From contig BTTE01000012.1 of NCBI GenBank assembly GCA_036244975.1, positions 1 to 49,404 on the forward strand: a stretch of 49,404 bases of DNA, written 5' to 3'. The translations under genes were made by a program, and so were the position numbers. The notes under the pieces are model-generated. The model saw only the letters and a program-made list of their open reading frames with translations, was not told where the DNA came from and did not search any database. This DNA is from Sulfidibacterium sp036244975 (GTDB taxonomy: Bacteria; Bacteroidota; Bacteroidia; Bacteroidales; F082). Shown here piece after piece: positions 24,115 to 32,745 of this stretch. The stretch's first letter is position 1. Each line of letters begins with the position of its first letter.

Positions 24115-24674
24115 AACAAGAAATTGAAAAATCGGTTGCCCTGCTGAAACAGGGAAAAATTCTGCTTTATCCTACGGATACTATTTGGGGAATTGGCTGT
24201 GATGCTACCAACAAAAAAGCTGTTGACAAGGTTTTCAAGCTAAAAAACCGCCATAAGCAGAAGAGCATGATTGTTTTGTTGGATAGTGCCGACAAGCTGG
24301 GCCTTTATGTTGATAAGGTGCCCCAAATTGCCTTTGACCTTATCGAAAATGCAGCATCACCCATCACAATTGTTTACAATAATGCCGGAAACCTGTCGAA
24401 AAAACTAATCGCTTCTGACGGAAGTATTGCCATTCGGATTGTAAAGGAGGATTATTGTCTGGAGGTGATAAAAAAGCTGGGCCATCCATTGGTATCTACT
24501 TCTGCTAATTTATCAGGTGAGCCGGCACCGCAAATCTTTAATCAGATTGCAGATATTATTAAGGAGAGAGTGGATTATGTGGTTGATATTTATCAATCGC
24601 GAATTCGCACCATCCGGCCTTCAACAATTATCAAATTGGAGGAAACCGGAACTTTTAGCATCCTGAGACTGTAG
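24099..24674 (+). CDS. tsaC: L-threonylcarbamoyladenylate synthase (Sua5/YrdC family)
   Basis: Cytoplasmic enzyme that makes threonylcarbamoyl-AMP from threonine, bicarbonate and ATP, the donor for the t6A tRNA modification at position 37. The 191-residue single domain carries YPTDTIWGIGCDATN (residues 23-37), KNRHKQKSMIVL (the KxR-containing substrate loop), and STSANLSGEPAP (the SxN motif). It is the short YrdC/TsaC form without the Sua5 C-terminal domain. Its start lies inside the end of the GT9 gene (16-base overlap), so translation is coupled. Confidence 0.95.
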   Translation: MPEKLKQEIEKSVALLKQGKILLYPTDTIWGIGCDATNKKAVDKVFKLKNRHKQKSMIVLLDSADKLGLYVDKVPQIAFDLIENAASPITIVYNNAGNLSKKLIASDGSIAIRIVKEDYCLEVIKKLGHPLVSTSANLSGEPAPQIFNQIADIIKERVDYVVDIYQSRIRTIRPSTIIKLEETGTFSILRL

Positions 24675-24729
24675 AAAGATTTCTCCGGAGAGCACAATTT
24701 TTTCTATGAAGAAGAACCATCTCTGATTT

Positions 24730-25131
24730 TCAATAAGAATCAACGCTTTGATTTTCGAGATAAGTTCTGACTTTTTCTTTAAAATCATGCAAGTTAATAG
24801 GTTTGGTAATATAATCGGCAAAACCGGACGATAAGATGTATTTTTTATCCTCATCAAAGGCAAAGGCCGTTACAGCTATTGCAGGCGTTTCTGCATGAGG
24901 AGGCATTTTACGTATCATTGCCAGTAATTCAATCCCTGTTATTTCTCCTTCCAAACGGATGTCCAGCAGAAAAAGGTCAAAAGTACCGGTTTTGAGTAAT
25001 TGTAAAGTTTCCTCAACGGTAGAGCAGAGGAACAGGTCGTAAACCCGGCCAATGATATGTTTTACGAGAAGACGGCTTTGAAGATCATCGTCAACATACA
25101 AAATTCTCTTACGAGCGTAACAGTTTTCCAT
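24730..25131 (-). CDS. single-domain response regulator
   Basis: A CheY-like receiver of 133 residues with no output domain. ILYVDDDLQSRLL (acidic pocket, residues 10-22), FDLFLLDIRL (phosphorylated Asp), AVTAFAFDED (conserved Thr) and DYITKPI (conserved Lys) make a complete active receiver. It starts 24 bases after the kinase stop and is surely co-transcribed with it. Lacking a DNA-binding part, it probably passes phosphate on or binds a partner protein. It converges on tsaC. Confidence 0.92.
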   Translation of the reverse strand: MENCYARKRILYVDDDLQSRLLVKHIIGRVYDLFLCSTVEETLQLLKTGTFDLFLLDIRLEGEITGIELLAMIRKMPPHAETPAIAVTAFAFDEDKKYILSSGFADYITKPINLHDFKEKVRTYLENQSVDSY

Positions 25132-25155
25132 GCTTAGAAATTTTTAAATAAGTTA

Positions 25156-27420
25156 TTATGTTTTTGATTGCAATACATTAGTAACAGTTTGTTTAACAGG
25201 AATATAAATAGTAAAAGCAGAGCCTTTGCCTTCCGAAGACCTTAGTTTCAGGAAGCCACCAATGAGCTCAACATACTTTTGGGCAAGGCTTAACCCCAGT
25301 CCGTTCCCTTCGTATTTCCGGCCATAACCCGTGCTGGCCTGCCGGAAATCTTCGAAAATACTTTCCTGATTTTTTTTAGAAATGCCGATCCCTGTGTCTT
25401 TTATCTCGAAATAAATAAATTCTCTCTCTTTTATTATAGTTTTTCCTGCCTTCAGGTTTATTTTTCCTTCATTCGTAAACTTAATGGCATTATCCACTAT
25501 TTCTTCTATGGCTTCCGAGATAATGTTCCGGTCGCCCAAAAGTTCAAAGCGCTCAAACTCCGTCTCAAGTATCATTTTCAGATTTTTACTTTGGGCTTGT
25601 GGCAATCTTTTCGTGTAAATATTACGAAACTCGGCTATTACATCCAGCCCTTCCTTTTTAACTTCATAAGTACCCGAATCCAATCTTGAGATGGCAATAA
25701 TCATATCCAAAGTGCGCAATAGCCGTTGTCCGCTTTCGTTGATATAACGGCTCATTTCCTGGATAGTTTCAATCTCGCCTATCTCAAGTATCAGTTCGGA
25801 AAATCCCAGAATTCCATTCAGGGGAGTACGTAACTCGTGGCTGATATTTGCGAGGAAAGCTGCTTTTAAGCGGTTGGCATCTTCAGCTTTTGCTTTGGCA
25901 ACACGCAAATCAATCTCTAACTGTTTGCGTCGGGTAACGTCTTCCTTCATAGCAATAAAACGTCTTACCTTTCCCGCTTCATCTTTAATGGGAGCAATGA
26001 CGGCATATTCATAATAGTTTTCACCGTTTTTTCGCTTGTTGATGAATTCACCTCTCCAAACCCTGCCTTTCAACAACGTTTCCCATAGATCATCATAAAC
26101 GCTTTGTGGTGTTTCCCCGCTTTGCAGAATACTCGAGTTTTGTCCTACAACCTCCTGAAAAGTGTAGCCGGTAATTCTGGTAAAACTATCATTGACATAT
26201 TCTATTTTCGCATCCAGATTGGTAATGACAACAGAAAGCGGACTTTGTTCAACGGCAGCGGAAAGCATTCTGATTTCTTCGCCGGCCTGTTTCTCTTTGG
26301 TAATGTCGTGAATACTGCCGATACCGGCATTCTTTCCTTCAAATTGCAGATAACCTGCTGTAAAGTCAACCCAGCGTGTTTCGCCGGTTTTCGTCAGCAT
26401 TCTAAACTGGTAATTTTTAGGTACACTCATTTTTTTTACACGCCTTTGGCCCCGTCTTTTTACCAATGCGCGGTCTAAAGGATGCACTATATCCCAAAAA
26501 TGCATGGCTTTCATCTCTTCTTCCGAATATCCGAGAAGATGGGTAATTGCAGGATTGGCGTATAGAAATTTTTCATAATTATAAATGACTATCCCGGCTG
26601 ATGTATTTTCTGCGAGCGTTCGGAATAAATTTTCGGAATGTTTAAGTTTTTCCTCAGCCGAAATTCGCTGGGTGATATCAATAAGATAACCCTGAAGCTG
26701 AAGAAGCCGGCCTTTCTCATCGAATTCGCCATAGGCATTTTCCAACAGAACAATTTTTCTGCCTGTGCGCGTATGCATCCTTACCTCAAAACCTTCAACT
26801 TTGCCTTTCAATCTTAGCTCATCCATAAACTTTTCCCGGTCATTCTGATCTTCATAAAGATTTTTGGTGCCATAAGCATTGAGCTGGTCCAGGTCATCAA
26901 ATTCAAAAATGTCAAATACTTTTTTATTACAATAAATTACCTTGTCTTCGGTTTCAAGATAATCACCTGAAATGTCATTTTCCACAAATTTCCTGAAACG
27001 TTCCAGACTTTCATAAAGCTCTTCTTTTGCTTTTTCTTTTTCCACAAGAATCTTCTGCTGTTCCAAAACGCTTTTTACGGACACATTCAGGCGCATCAAA
27101 TGCTCTTTGGTAACATAATCGGATGCCCCGGCTTTGATACATTTAACGGCAACCTCTTCATTAATGGAACCTGTAACAATGATAAACGGGGTAAATGGTG
27201 ATTTTTCATTACAAATCTCAAGTGCCCGCATACCTGAAAATCCCGGCATGGAATAGTCGGAAAGAATCAATTCGGGATGAAAACTGTAAAGTTTTTCAAG
27301 GATATCATGCTCTGTTTCAACGGTAATTGCTTCAAAATCAAAAGTACGGCTAAGCTCATGCCGGAGAAGTTTATCATCCGAGGGGTTATCTTCAATAATT
27401 AAAATCCGCAATTTACGCAT
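25156..27420 (-). CDS. hybrid sensor histidine kinase: receiver, three PAS domains, kinase core
   Basis: A soluble 754-residue kinase without membrane spans. Domain order: N-terminal receiver (about 1-125, ILIIEDNPSDDK, LILSDYSMPG with the phospho-Asp, DYVTKEHL), PAS (~140-250), PAS with PAC (~262-375, NTSAGIVIYNYEKFLYANPA), PAS with PAC (~385-500, VYDDLWETLLKGRVWRGEF), HisKA with FLANISHELRTPLNGILGF (the catalytic His), then HATPase with EIVDNAIKF, IKDTGIGI and GNGLGLSLAQK. A cytosolic cue is likely sensed by PAS. The N-terminal receiver may be an input from another kinase. With the downstream single receiver it forms a phosphorelay with no DNA-binding output in view. Confidence 0.93.
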   Translation of the reverse strand: MRKLRILIIEDNPSDDKLLRHELSRTFDFEAITVETEHDILEKLYSFHPELILSDYSMPGFSGMRALEICNEKSPFTPFIIVTGSINEEVAVKCIKAGASDYVTKEHLMRLNVSVKSVLEQQKILVEKEKAKEELYESLERFRKFVENDISGDYLETEDKVIYCNKKVFDIFEFDDLDQLNAYGTKNLYEDQNDREKFMDELRLKGKVEGFEVRMHTRTGRKIVLLENAYGEFDEKGRLLQLQGYLIDITQRISAEEKLKHSENLFRTLAENTSAGIVIYNYEKFLYANPAITHLLGYSEEEMKAMHFWDIVHPLDRALVKRRGQRRVKKMSVPKNYQFRMLTKTGETRWVDFTAGYLQFEGKNAGIGSIHDITKEKQAGEEIRMLSAAVEQSPLSVVITNLDAKIEYVNDSFTRITGYTFQEVVGQNSSILQSGETPQSVYDDLWETLLKGRVWRGEFINKRKNGENYYEYAVIAPIKDEAGKVRRFIAMKEDVTRRKQLEIDLRVAKAKAEDANRLKAAFLANISHELRTPLNGILGFSELILEIGEIETIQEMSRYINESGQRLLRTLDMIIAISRLDSGTYEVKKEGLDVIAEFRNIYTKRLPQAQSKNLKMILETEFERFELLGDRNIISEAIEEIVDNAIKFTNEGKINLKAGKTIIKEREFIYFEIKDTGIGISKKNQESIFEDFRQASTGYGRKYEGNGLGLSLAQKYVELIGGFLKLRSSEGKGSAFTIYIPVKQTVTNVLQSKT

Positions 27421-27471
27421 GAGGTAAAAAATGAAATAATACCGGCAAGTTTTAAGCTTGTCAAAGTTAAA

Positions 27472-27479
27472 ATTATTTT
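27472..27479 (-). promoter_or_regulatory. -7 promoter element of the kinase operon
   Basis: On the minus strand this reads TAACTTTG, an exact TAnnTTTG match 51 bases before the kinase ATG. Confidence 0.5.
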
Positions 27480-27543
27480 TTAAAAACGCAATGAAATTTT
27501 GCAGCTAAGTACCAGGTAGTTATGAACAGGATAAACACGAAGT

Positions 27544-28461
27544 CTATTCTGCTTTTTCGTTCATATTTAGTGGGTGAAATTTCAAGATGGTATTTTTTAA
27601 ATCGGTATCGTTCAGATGAGTATAAATCTCGGTAGTACTGATAGATACGTGGCCAAGCAACTCCTGTACAGCCCTCAGGTCTGCTCCGTGCCGGATAAGA
27701 TGCGTTGCAAAGGAATGGCGAAACGTGTGCGGACTTACCGTTTTGCGGATACCGGCTTTTTCAACAAGTTTTTTAACAATGAGGAAAATCATCTGTCTGC
27801 TTAGTTTGCTTCCCCGTTGATTTAAGAAGACAATATTTTCTGCTCCTTTCCGGGGAGTAACAAGGATGCGTGCCTGCTGAATATAGGTGAGCAATTGCTT
27901 TCGTGCACTATCGCCGACAGGAATCATGCGCTGTTTGTTTCCCTTGCCTGTAACAATGATGATCTCTTCGTTAAAATGCAAATCGGAAAGCTTTAGACCG
28001 GTAAGTTCCGAAACGCGTAAACCACAGGCATAGAGGGTTTCCAATATGGCTTTGTTGCGTTCTCCCAGCGGCTCCGACAAATCAACGGATTGAATCAGTG
28101 TAGCCATTTCCGTTTCGGAGAGTACATCCGGTAACTTCTTCCCAAGCTTAGGCGAGTCAAGTAATGCTGCCGGGTCTGTGTCGATGATCTTTTCGAGCAT
28201 CAAATAGCTAAAAAATGATTTGATGCCCGACACCACACGGCTCTGAGAATAAGCGCCCAGCCCCATTTCGTTAATGTACTGCAAAAAATCGCGGAGGTCG
28301 TCAGGGGTAACGCCTGTTATTTGTAACTGCTCTTTTTTTGCCTGAAGAAATGAAAACAGCAAACTGACATCATGCAGGTAAGCCATTACCGTATTTTCCG
28401 ACAGCGCCCTTTCAAGCTGAAGAAAAGCTTTAAAACCCTTTGAATACATATTTTCCTTCAT
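27544..28461 (-). CDS. xerD: site-specific tyrosine recombinase XerD
   Basis: Chromosome-dimer resolution recombinase of 305 residues. An N-terminal core-binding domain (residues ~5-90) is followed by the catalytic domain with all residues: Arg in ACGLRVSELTGL, Lys in TGKGNKQRMIPV, His and Arg in SPHTFRHSFATHL, His in QELLGHVSISTTEIYTHL, and Tyr in the same segment. Its length, and the absence of a neighbouring mobile element, argue for the housekeeping XerD rather than a phage integrase. The frame's first triplet is TTG; ATG 28461 follows immediately and is used. Confidence 0.95.
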   Translation of the reverse strand: MKENMYSKGFKAFLQLERALSENTVMAYLHDVSLLFSFLQAKKEQLQITGVTPDDLRDFLQYINEMGLGAYSQSRVVSGIKSFFSYLMLEKIIDTDPAALLDSPKLGKKLPDVLSETEMATLIQSVDLSEPLGERNKAILETLYACGLRVSELTGLKLSDLHFNEEIIIVTGKGNKQRMIPVGDSARKQLLTYIQQARILVTPRKGAENIVFLNQRGSKLSRQMIFLIVKKLVEKAGIRKTVSPHTFRHSFATHLIRHGADLRAVQELLGHVSISTTEIYTHLNDTDLKNTILKFHPLNMNEKAE

Positions 28462-28532
28462 CAATTTGCCTTTTCCTTTGTTTTATGTCATGAAAATTCT
28501 CCACTAAAATAGGAAAAATTCCAGGGAAAGTT

Positions 28533-28540
28533 TATTTTTG
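28533..28540 (+). promoter_or_regulatory. -7 promoter element of acyl-CoA dehydrogenase
   Basis: TATTTTTG, an exact TAnnTTTG match, 68 bases before the ATG at 28609. Confidence 0.5.
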
Positions 28541-28608
28541 TTTTCTCTTCGCGAAAACGTTTGCAAAAAGACGTGTAATTGAATTGTTTAATAAAATAAA
28601 TTTAAAAA

Positions 28609-29751
28609 ATGGTAGATTTTTCTTTAGAACCCAAACAAGTTGAACTCCGGGAGAAAGTCCGGGATTTTGCCCAACGTGAAATGATTCCCAATGCCAGAAA
28701 ATATGACGAAGCAGCAGCGTTTCCCTGGGATATTATAAAAAAGGCCTATGTAGAAGGTCTGATGAACGGCCCCGTTCCTGTGGAATACGGTGGTAACGGG
28801 CACAATATTTTCGAGAGTGCGCTGGCATCGGAAGAACTTGGAGCCGGTTGTGTGGGCATCGGAATTTGTATGGATGCCAATACCCTTGCGCTTACACCGC
28901 TTTTGATTGGAGCCAGTGAAGAGCAGAAAAAAAGATTCTTCGGACAAATTGTTGAAGCCAAAGGAGTGGCCGCTTATGCGCTGACCGAACCCAATGCAGG
29001 TTCGGATGTGGCAGGCATCAAATCGACGGCCATTTTACATGGAGATAAATATATTCTGAACGGACAAAAGCGTTTTATCACAAACGGCGCCGTTTCCGAG
29101 TTTATAACGGTTTTCGCTATGGTGAATCCCGAAAAGGGAGCACGCAGCCTGAGTGCTTTTGTTGTTTCCACCAACTCACCCGGTGTGAAAATTGTTTCAA
29201 ACCTGAAGAAAATGGGACAACGTGCTTCCGTCCAAACGGAGTTTGTTTTTGAGGATGTTGAGGTTCCCAAAGAAAATCTTATTGGCGGTGAAGGCCAGGG
29301 ATTTATTCTTGCCATGAAGACTTTTGAGCGTACGCGTACGGGAGTGGCTGCACTCAGCGTCGGGAATGCAAGAGCTGCTTATGAAACGGCTCTTCTCTGG
29401 GGGAAAAATCGTATCCAGTTTGGGAAACCCGTTACCGTAAACCAGGGCGTAAGCTTTATGCTGGCAGATATGGCCACAGAGATCGAAGCCGCCCGATTAG
29501 TTACCTGGCATTCTGCATGGGCCTACGATAATGGCCAAAAGTCTAAAAGTGTCTTGTCAGCAATGTCTAAACTGTATGCTTCGGATGTGGCCATGAGAGT
29601 TACTACCGATGCTGTTCAGGTTATGGCAGGGGATGGTTACTCGACTAATTATCTCGTGGAAAAAATGATGCGTGATGCCAAACTTTGTCAGATTTATGAA
29701 GGAACCAATCAGGTTCAGCGGCTTGTCATTGGAAAAGCTATCCTGAAATAG
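28609..29751 (+). CDS. acyl-CoA dehydrogenase
   Basis: A flavoprotein of 380 residues that oxidises acyl-CoA to trans-2-enoyl-CoA and passes electrons to electron-transfer flavoprotein. AYALTEPNAGSDV (residues ~123-135) is the FAD/substrate signature 1. QIYEGTNQVQRLVIGK near the C-terminus holds the catalytic Glu (in YEGTNQ) and the Arg of signature 2. Length and motif fit the short/medium-chain and butyryl-CoA dehydrogenase group. No etfAB, thiolase or hydratase genes are adjacent, so the chain-length substrate is open. Confidence 0.95.
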   Translation: MVDFSLEPKQVELREKVRDFAQREMIPNARKYDEAAAFPWDIIKKAYVEGLMNGPVPVEYGGNGHNIFESALASEELGAGCVGIGICMDANTLALTPLLIGASEEQKKRFFGQIVEAKGVAAYALTEPNAGSDVAGIKSTAILHGDKYILNGQKRFITNGAVSEFITVFAMVNPEKGARSLSAFVVSTNSPGVKIVSNLKKMGQRASVQTEFVFEDVEVPKENLIGGEGQGFILAMKTFERTRTGVAALSVGNARAAYETALLWGKNRIQFGKPVTVNQGVSFMLADMATEIEAARLVTWHSAWAYDNGQKSKSVLSAMSKLYASDVAMRVTTDAVQVMAGDGYSTNYLVEKMMRDAKLCQIYEGTNQVQRLVIGKAILK

Positions 29752-29753
29752 GA

Positions 29754-29853
29754 ACATATCGCTACCCCATAAAAAATTACGCTTCCGGAATTCTCTCGTG
29801 ACTGGAGAATTATACCAGGCTGGCAAGGGTGCTTTGCGTTGAGACAGATTTGT
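29754..29853. other. short spacer between convergent genes with weak hairpin
   Basis: AATTCTC (29789-29795) pairs with GAGAATT (29805-29811) across a 9-base loop. Since acyl-CoA dehydrogenase and clpC converge here it may end transcripts, but there is no T-run. Confidence 0.3.
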
Positions 29854-32433
29854 TTAAACTGTCTTGTTGCCTGCCATTTTTCCCTTAGCCGGGGTTATGC
29901 GCTTTGGACTGATTTTCACTTTAAGCTCCTCCTTTTTGGTGTCATAATCAATTTTAATCACATCATTTTCATTGAGAGTCCTCTGAATAATTTCCTCAGC
30001 AAGCGGGTCTTCAATATATTTTTGAATAGCACGTTTTAACGGACGGGCGCCAAACTGCTCATCCCATCCTTTTTCGATAATGAAATCTTTTGCCTTGGCA
30101 GAAACACTTATTTTGAATCCCATTTCGTTGATGCGACCATACAAATGAGACAATTCGATATCAATAATTTTATAAATATCCTCTTTATCGAGTGAGTCAA
30201 AAATAACCACATCGTCTATTCTGTTCAGAAATTCCGGAGCAAAGGAGCGTTTCAGGGCACTTTCGATAACTCCGTGGGCATGGCTGGCACGGCTCTGTTT
30301 TTTGGCAGCTGTACTGAAACCCACACCAAGGCCAAAATCTTTCAGTTGCCGTGAACCAATGTTAGAGGTCATAATTATAATGGTATTTTTAAAATCGACT
30401 TTTCTCCCGAGGCTGTCTGTCAGAACACCATCATCCAATACCTGAAGCAGCAGATGGAAGACATCAGGATGTGCTTTTTCAATCTCGTCGAGCAAAATGA
30501 TAGAGTAGGGCTTTCTGCGAATTTTTTCCGTCAGCTGGCCGCCCTCTTCATAACCCACGTATCCGGGAGGAGCTCCAACGAGACGGGAAACAGCAAATTT
30601 TTCCATGTATTCACTCATGTCAATACGGATGAGGGCATCTTCCGTATCGAACATATACTTTGCCAGCATCTTAGCGAGATAAGTCTTTCCCACGCCTGTA
30701 GGGCCCAGGAATATAAAGGAGCCGATGGGTTTGTCAGGGTCTTTTAATCCGGCACGGTTACGCCGAATGGCTTTAACGACTTTTTTAATAGCCTCCGGCT
30801 GACCGATGACTTCTTTTTGAAGTTCAGGCTCCATGTTGATAAGCCGGTGGCTTTCACTTTGGGCGATGTTGGTAACCGGGATACCTGTCATCATGGCAAC
30901 CACTTCTGCCACTTTTTCTTCATCCACCTCTTCGCGGTTCAGTTGGGCGTCTTCTTCCCATCGCTTTTTCGCACGCTCCAACTCTTCGGTATAACGACGT
31001 TCAATGTCCCGGAATTGTGCTGCTTCTTCAAATTTCTGCTGATTTATAGCCTGAACTTTTTTTTGCCGAATCTCTTCGATTGACTTCTCGAGATTGATAA
31101 TCTCTGCCGGTACATGGATGTTGCTGATATGCACCCGGGCGCCTGCTTCGTCTAATGCATCAATGGCTTTATCAGGCAGATAGCGATCGGAGATATACCG
31201 GTTAGTCAGGTTTACACAGGCTCTGATGGCCTCATGTGTATATTTCACCAAATGGTGATCCTCATATTTTTCCTTTATATTTTCAAGGATGTGCATGGTT
31301 TCATCCGGCGTGGTAGGATCTATCAGCACTTTCTGAAATCTTCTTTCCAATGCACCATCTTTTTCAATATACTGTCTGTATTCGTCTAAAGTAGTAGCTC
31401 CGATACATTGAAGGTCGCCACGAGCCAGAGCGGGTTTAAACATGTTGGAGGCATCGAGCGCTCCGGAAGCATTACCGGCGCCGACAATGGTATGAATTTC
31501 ATCAATAAAAAGAATAATATCCGGATTTTTTGTCAGTTCATTCAAAACGGCTTTCATGCGTTCTTCAAACTGGCCGCGATATTTTGTACCGGCCACAAGG
31601 GAAGCCAAATCGAGTGTTACGATGCGTTTGTTAAACAATGCTCTTGAAACTCTTCTGTTGATAATGCGAAGGGCCAGCCCCTCGGCAATAGCAGATTTCC
31701 CCACCCCGGGTTCTCCAATCAGGATGGGATTATTCTTTTTCCGGCGACTCAGCACCTGGGCAATGCGTTCCAGCTCTTTGTCGCGCCCCACAATGGGATC
31801 TAATCTGCCTTCTTCGGCTGCATGCGTAAGGTCGTTCCCGAAATTATCGAGAACAGGAGTTTTGGATTTGGGCTCAGATGCTTTTTTCGGACCACCACCA
31901 AAGGAGGGCTTATCAGAACCGCTAATCTCACTGCCTGTTTCACTTCTCACGTCCGGCGAGGTTTCCGGATAGTTCCCTTTCAGCCTGTTCTCCTTTAAGG
32001 TATGTCCCAGTTCATCTTTTATGGTTTGGTAATCAACGCCTGAAAGCGCCAGCTTATGCGTAACGAGATTATTATCATCTTTTAAAATAGCAAGCAGCAA
32101 ATGCTCGGTACCAATCTCTTCGCTCTGAAAGACTTTGGCTTCGAGATAGGTTATTTTCAGTGCTTTTTCAGCTTGTTTGACAACCGGAATATTTTCCATT
32201 TCCACTCCGACACCGTCCGGGGTTCGCACTGCACTTTCAATTTCCAGCTTCAGTTTTTTTAAATCAACGCCAAAGTAGAGCAACATCTGAACAGCCACTC
32301 CTTCACCATCCCGTAAGATGCCCAACAGAAAATGTTCAAGTCCAATATAGTTATTTCCCAGCCGCACAGCCTCTTCACGGCTATACGACATAACATCTTT
32401 CATCCTTTTAGAAAATTTTGTATCCATATACAT
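29854..32433 (-). CDS. clpC: ATP-dependent Clp protease ATPase subunit ClpC
   Basis: Hsp100 unfoldase of 859 residues that feeds substrates to ClpP and handles protein quality control. Two N-terminal Clp repeats (residues ~5-145, NNYIGLEHFLLGIL), first AAA domain with GEPGVGKSAIAEG, UVR middle segment (QQKFEEAAQFRDIERRY), second AAA domain with GPTGVGKTYLAK, and a ClpB D2-small C-terminal domain (FAPEFLNRIDDVVIF). The UVR motif and length separate it from ClpB and ClpA. A second ATG at 32427 (MDTKFS) is equally likely and gives a better leader length behind the promoter at 32448. No McsA/McsB genes are adjacent. Divergent from gyrA. Confidence 0.96.
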   Translation of the reverse strand: MYMDTKFSKRMKDVMSYSREEAVRLGNNYIGLEHFLLGILRDGEGVAVQMLLYFGVDLKKLKLEIESAVRTPDGVGVEMENIPVVKQAEKALKITYLEAKVFQSEEIGTEHLLLAILKDDNNLVTHKLALSGVDYQTIKDELGHTLKENRLKGNYPETSPDVRSETGSEISGSDKPSFGGGPKKASEPKSKTPVLDNFGNDLTHAAEEGRLDPIVGRDKELERIAQVLSRRKKNNPILIGEPGVGKSAIAEGLALRIINRRVSRALFNKRIVTLDLASLVAGTKYRGQFEERMKAVLNELTKNPDIILFIDEIHTIVGAGNASGALDASNMFKPALARGDLQCIGATTLDEYRQYIEKDGALERRFQKVLIDPTTPDETMHILENIKEKYEDHHLVKYTHEAIRACVNLTNRYISDRYLPDKAIDALDEAGARVHISNIHVPAEIINLEKSIEEIRQKKVQAINQQKFEEAAQFRDIERRYTEELERAKKRWEEDAQLNREEVDEEKVAEVVAMMTGIPVTNIAQSESHRLINMEPELQKEVIGQPEAIKKVVKAIRRNRAGLKDPDKPIGSFIFLGPTGVGKTYLAKMLAKYMFDTEDALIRIDMSEYMEKFAVSRLVGAPPGYVGYEEGGQLTEKIRRKPYSIILLDEIEKAHPDVFHLLLQVLDDGVLTDSLGRKVDFKNTIIIMTSNIGSRQLKDFGLGVGFSTAAKKQSRASHAHGVIESALKRSFAPEFLNRIDDVVIFDSLDKEDIYKIIDIELSHLYGRINEMGFKISVSAKAKDFIIEKGWDEQFGARPLKRAIQKYIEDPLAEEIIQRTLNENDVIKIDYDTKKEELKVKISPKRITPAKGKMAGNKTV

Positions 32434-32447
32434 TAAAAATTTCAGTG

Positions 32448-32455
32448 CAAAATTA
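32448..32455 (-). promoter_or_regulatory. -7 promoter element of clpC
   Basis: On the minus strand this reads TAATTTTG, an exact TAnnTTTG match ending 14 bases before the upstream clpC ATG and 20 before the downstream one. The remaining clpC-gyrA spacer (312 bases between starts) is AT-rich and shows no heat-shock CIRCE element. Confidence 0.55.
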
Positions 32456-32692
32456 CATATAAGCCTTTTACCAAAATCATTCCAATGTAGAATATTGTTA
32501 ATTTTTCATAATTTTTACATTTACCTCAAATCTTTTTGACACCTGATAGAAATGATTTTCTCTTCCACATTAACAAATATAGAAGCAGATTGTTGACTCT
32601 GACATAAAATATTTCAAAATTGTTAACAAGAAGTTGTTAACACAAAAGTAAATTTTATGAGTTGATTGTTTTTTAAAATTAGCATAAATGCT

Positions 32693-32700
32693 TACTTTTG
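32693..32700 (+). promoter_or_regulatory. -7 promoter element of gyrA
   Basis: TACTTTTG, an exact TAnnTTTG match 45 bases before ATG 32746. It would make a leader near 40 bases that includes the strong Shine-Dalgarno sequence. Confidence 0.6.
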
Positions 32701-32728
32701 CAAGCTATATATTTGTCAATCATTAATA

Positions 32729-32735
32729 GAGGAGG
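32729..32735 (+). promoter_or_regulatory. strong Shine-Dalgarno of gyrA
   Basis: GAGGAGG lies 10 bases before ATG 32746, a textbook ribosome-binding site that is exceptional among the genes here and fixes the start against the longer frame from 32698. Confidence 0.7.
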
Positions 32736-32745
32736 AATTGAATAC

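Noticed and set aside
32434..32692. Heat-shock (CIRCE) control of clpC
   Set aside because: No TTAGCACTC-type inverted repeat is present in the clpC-gyrA spacer.
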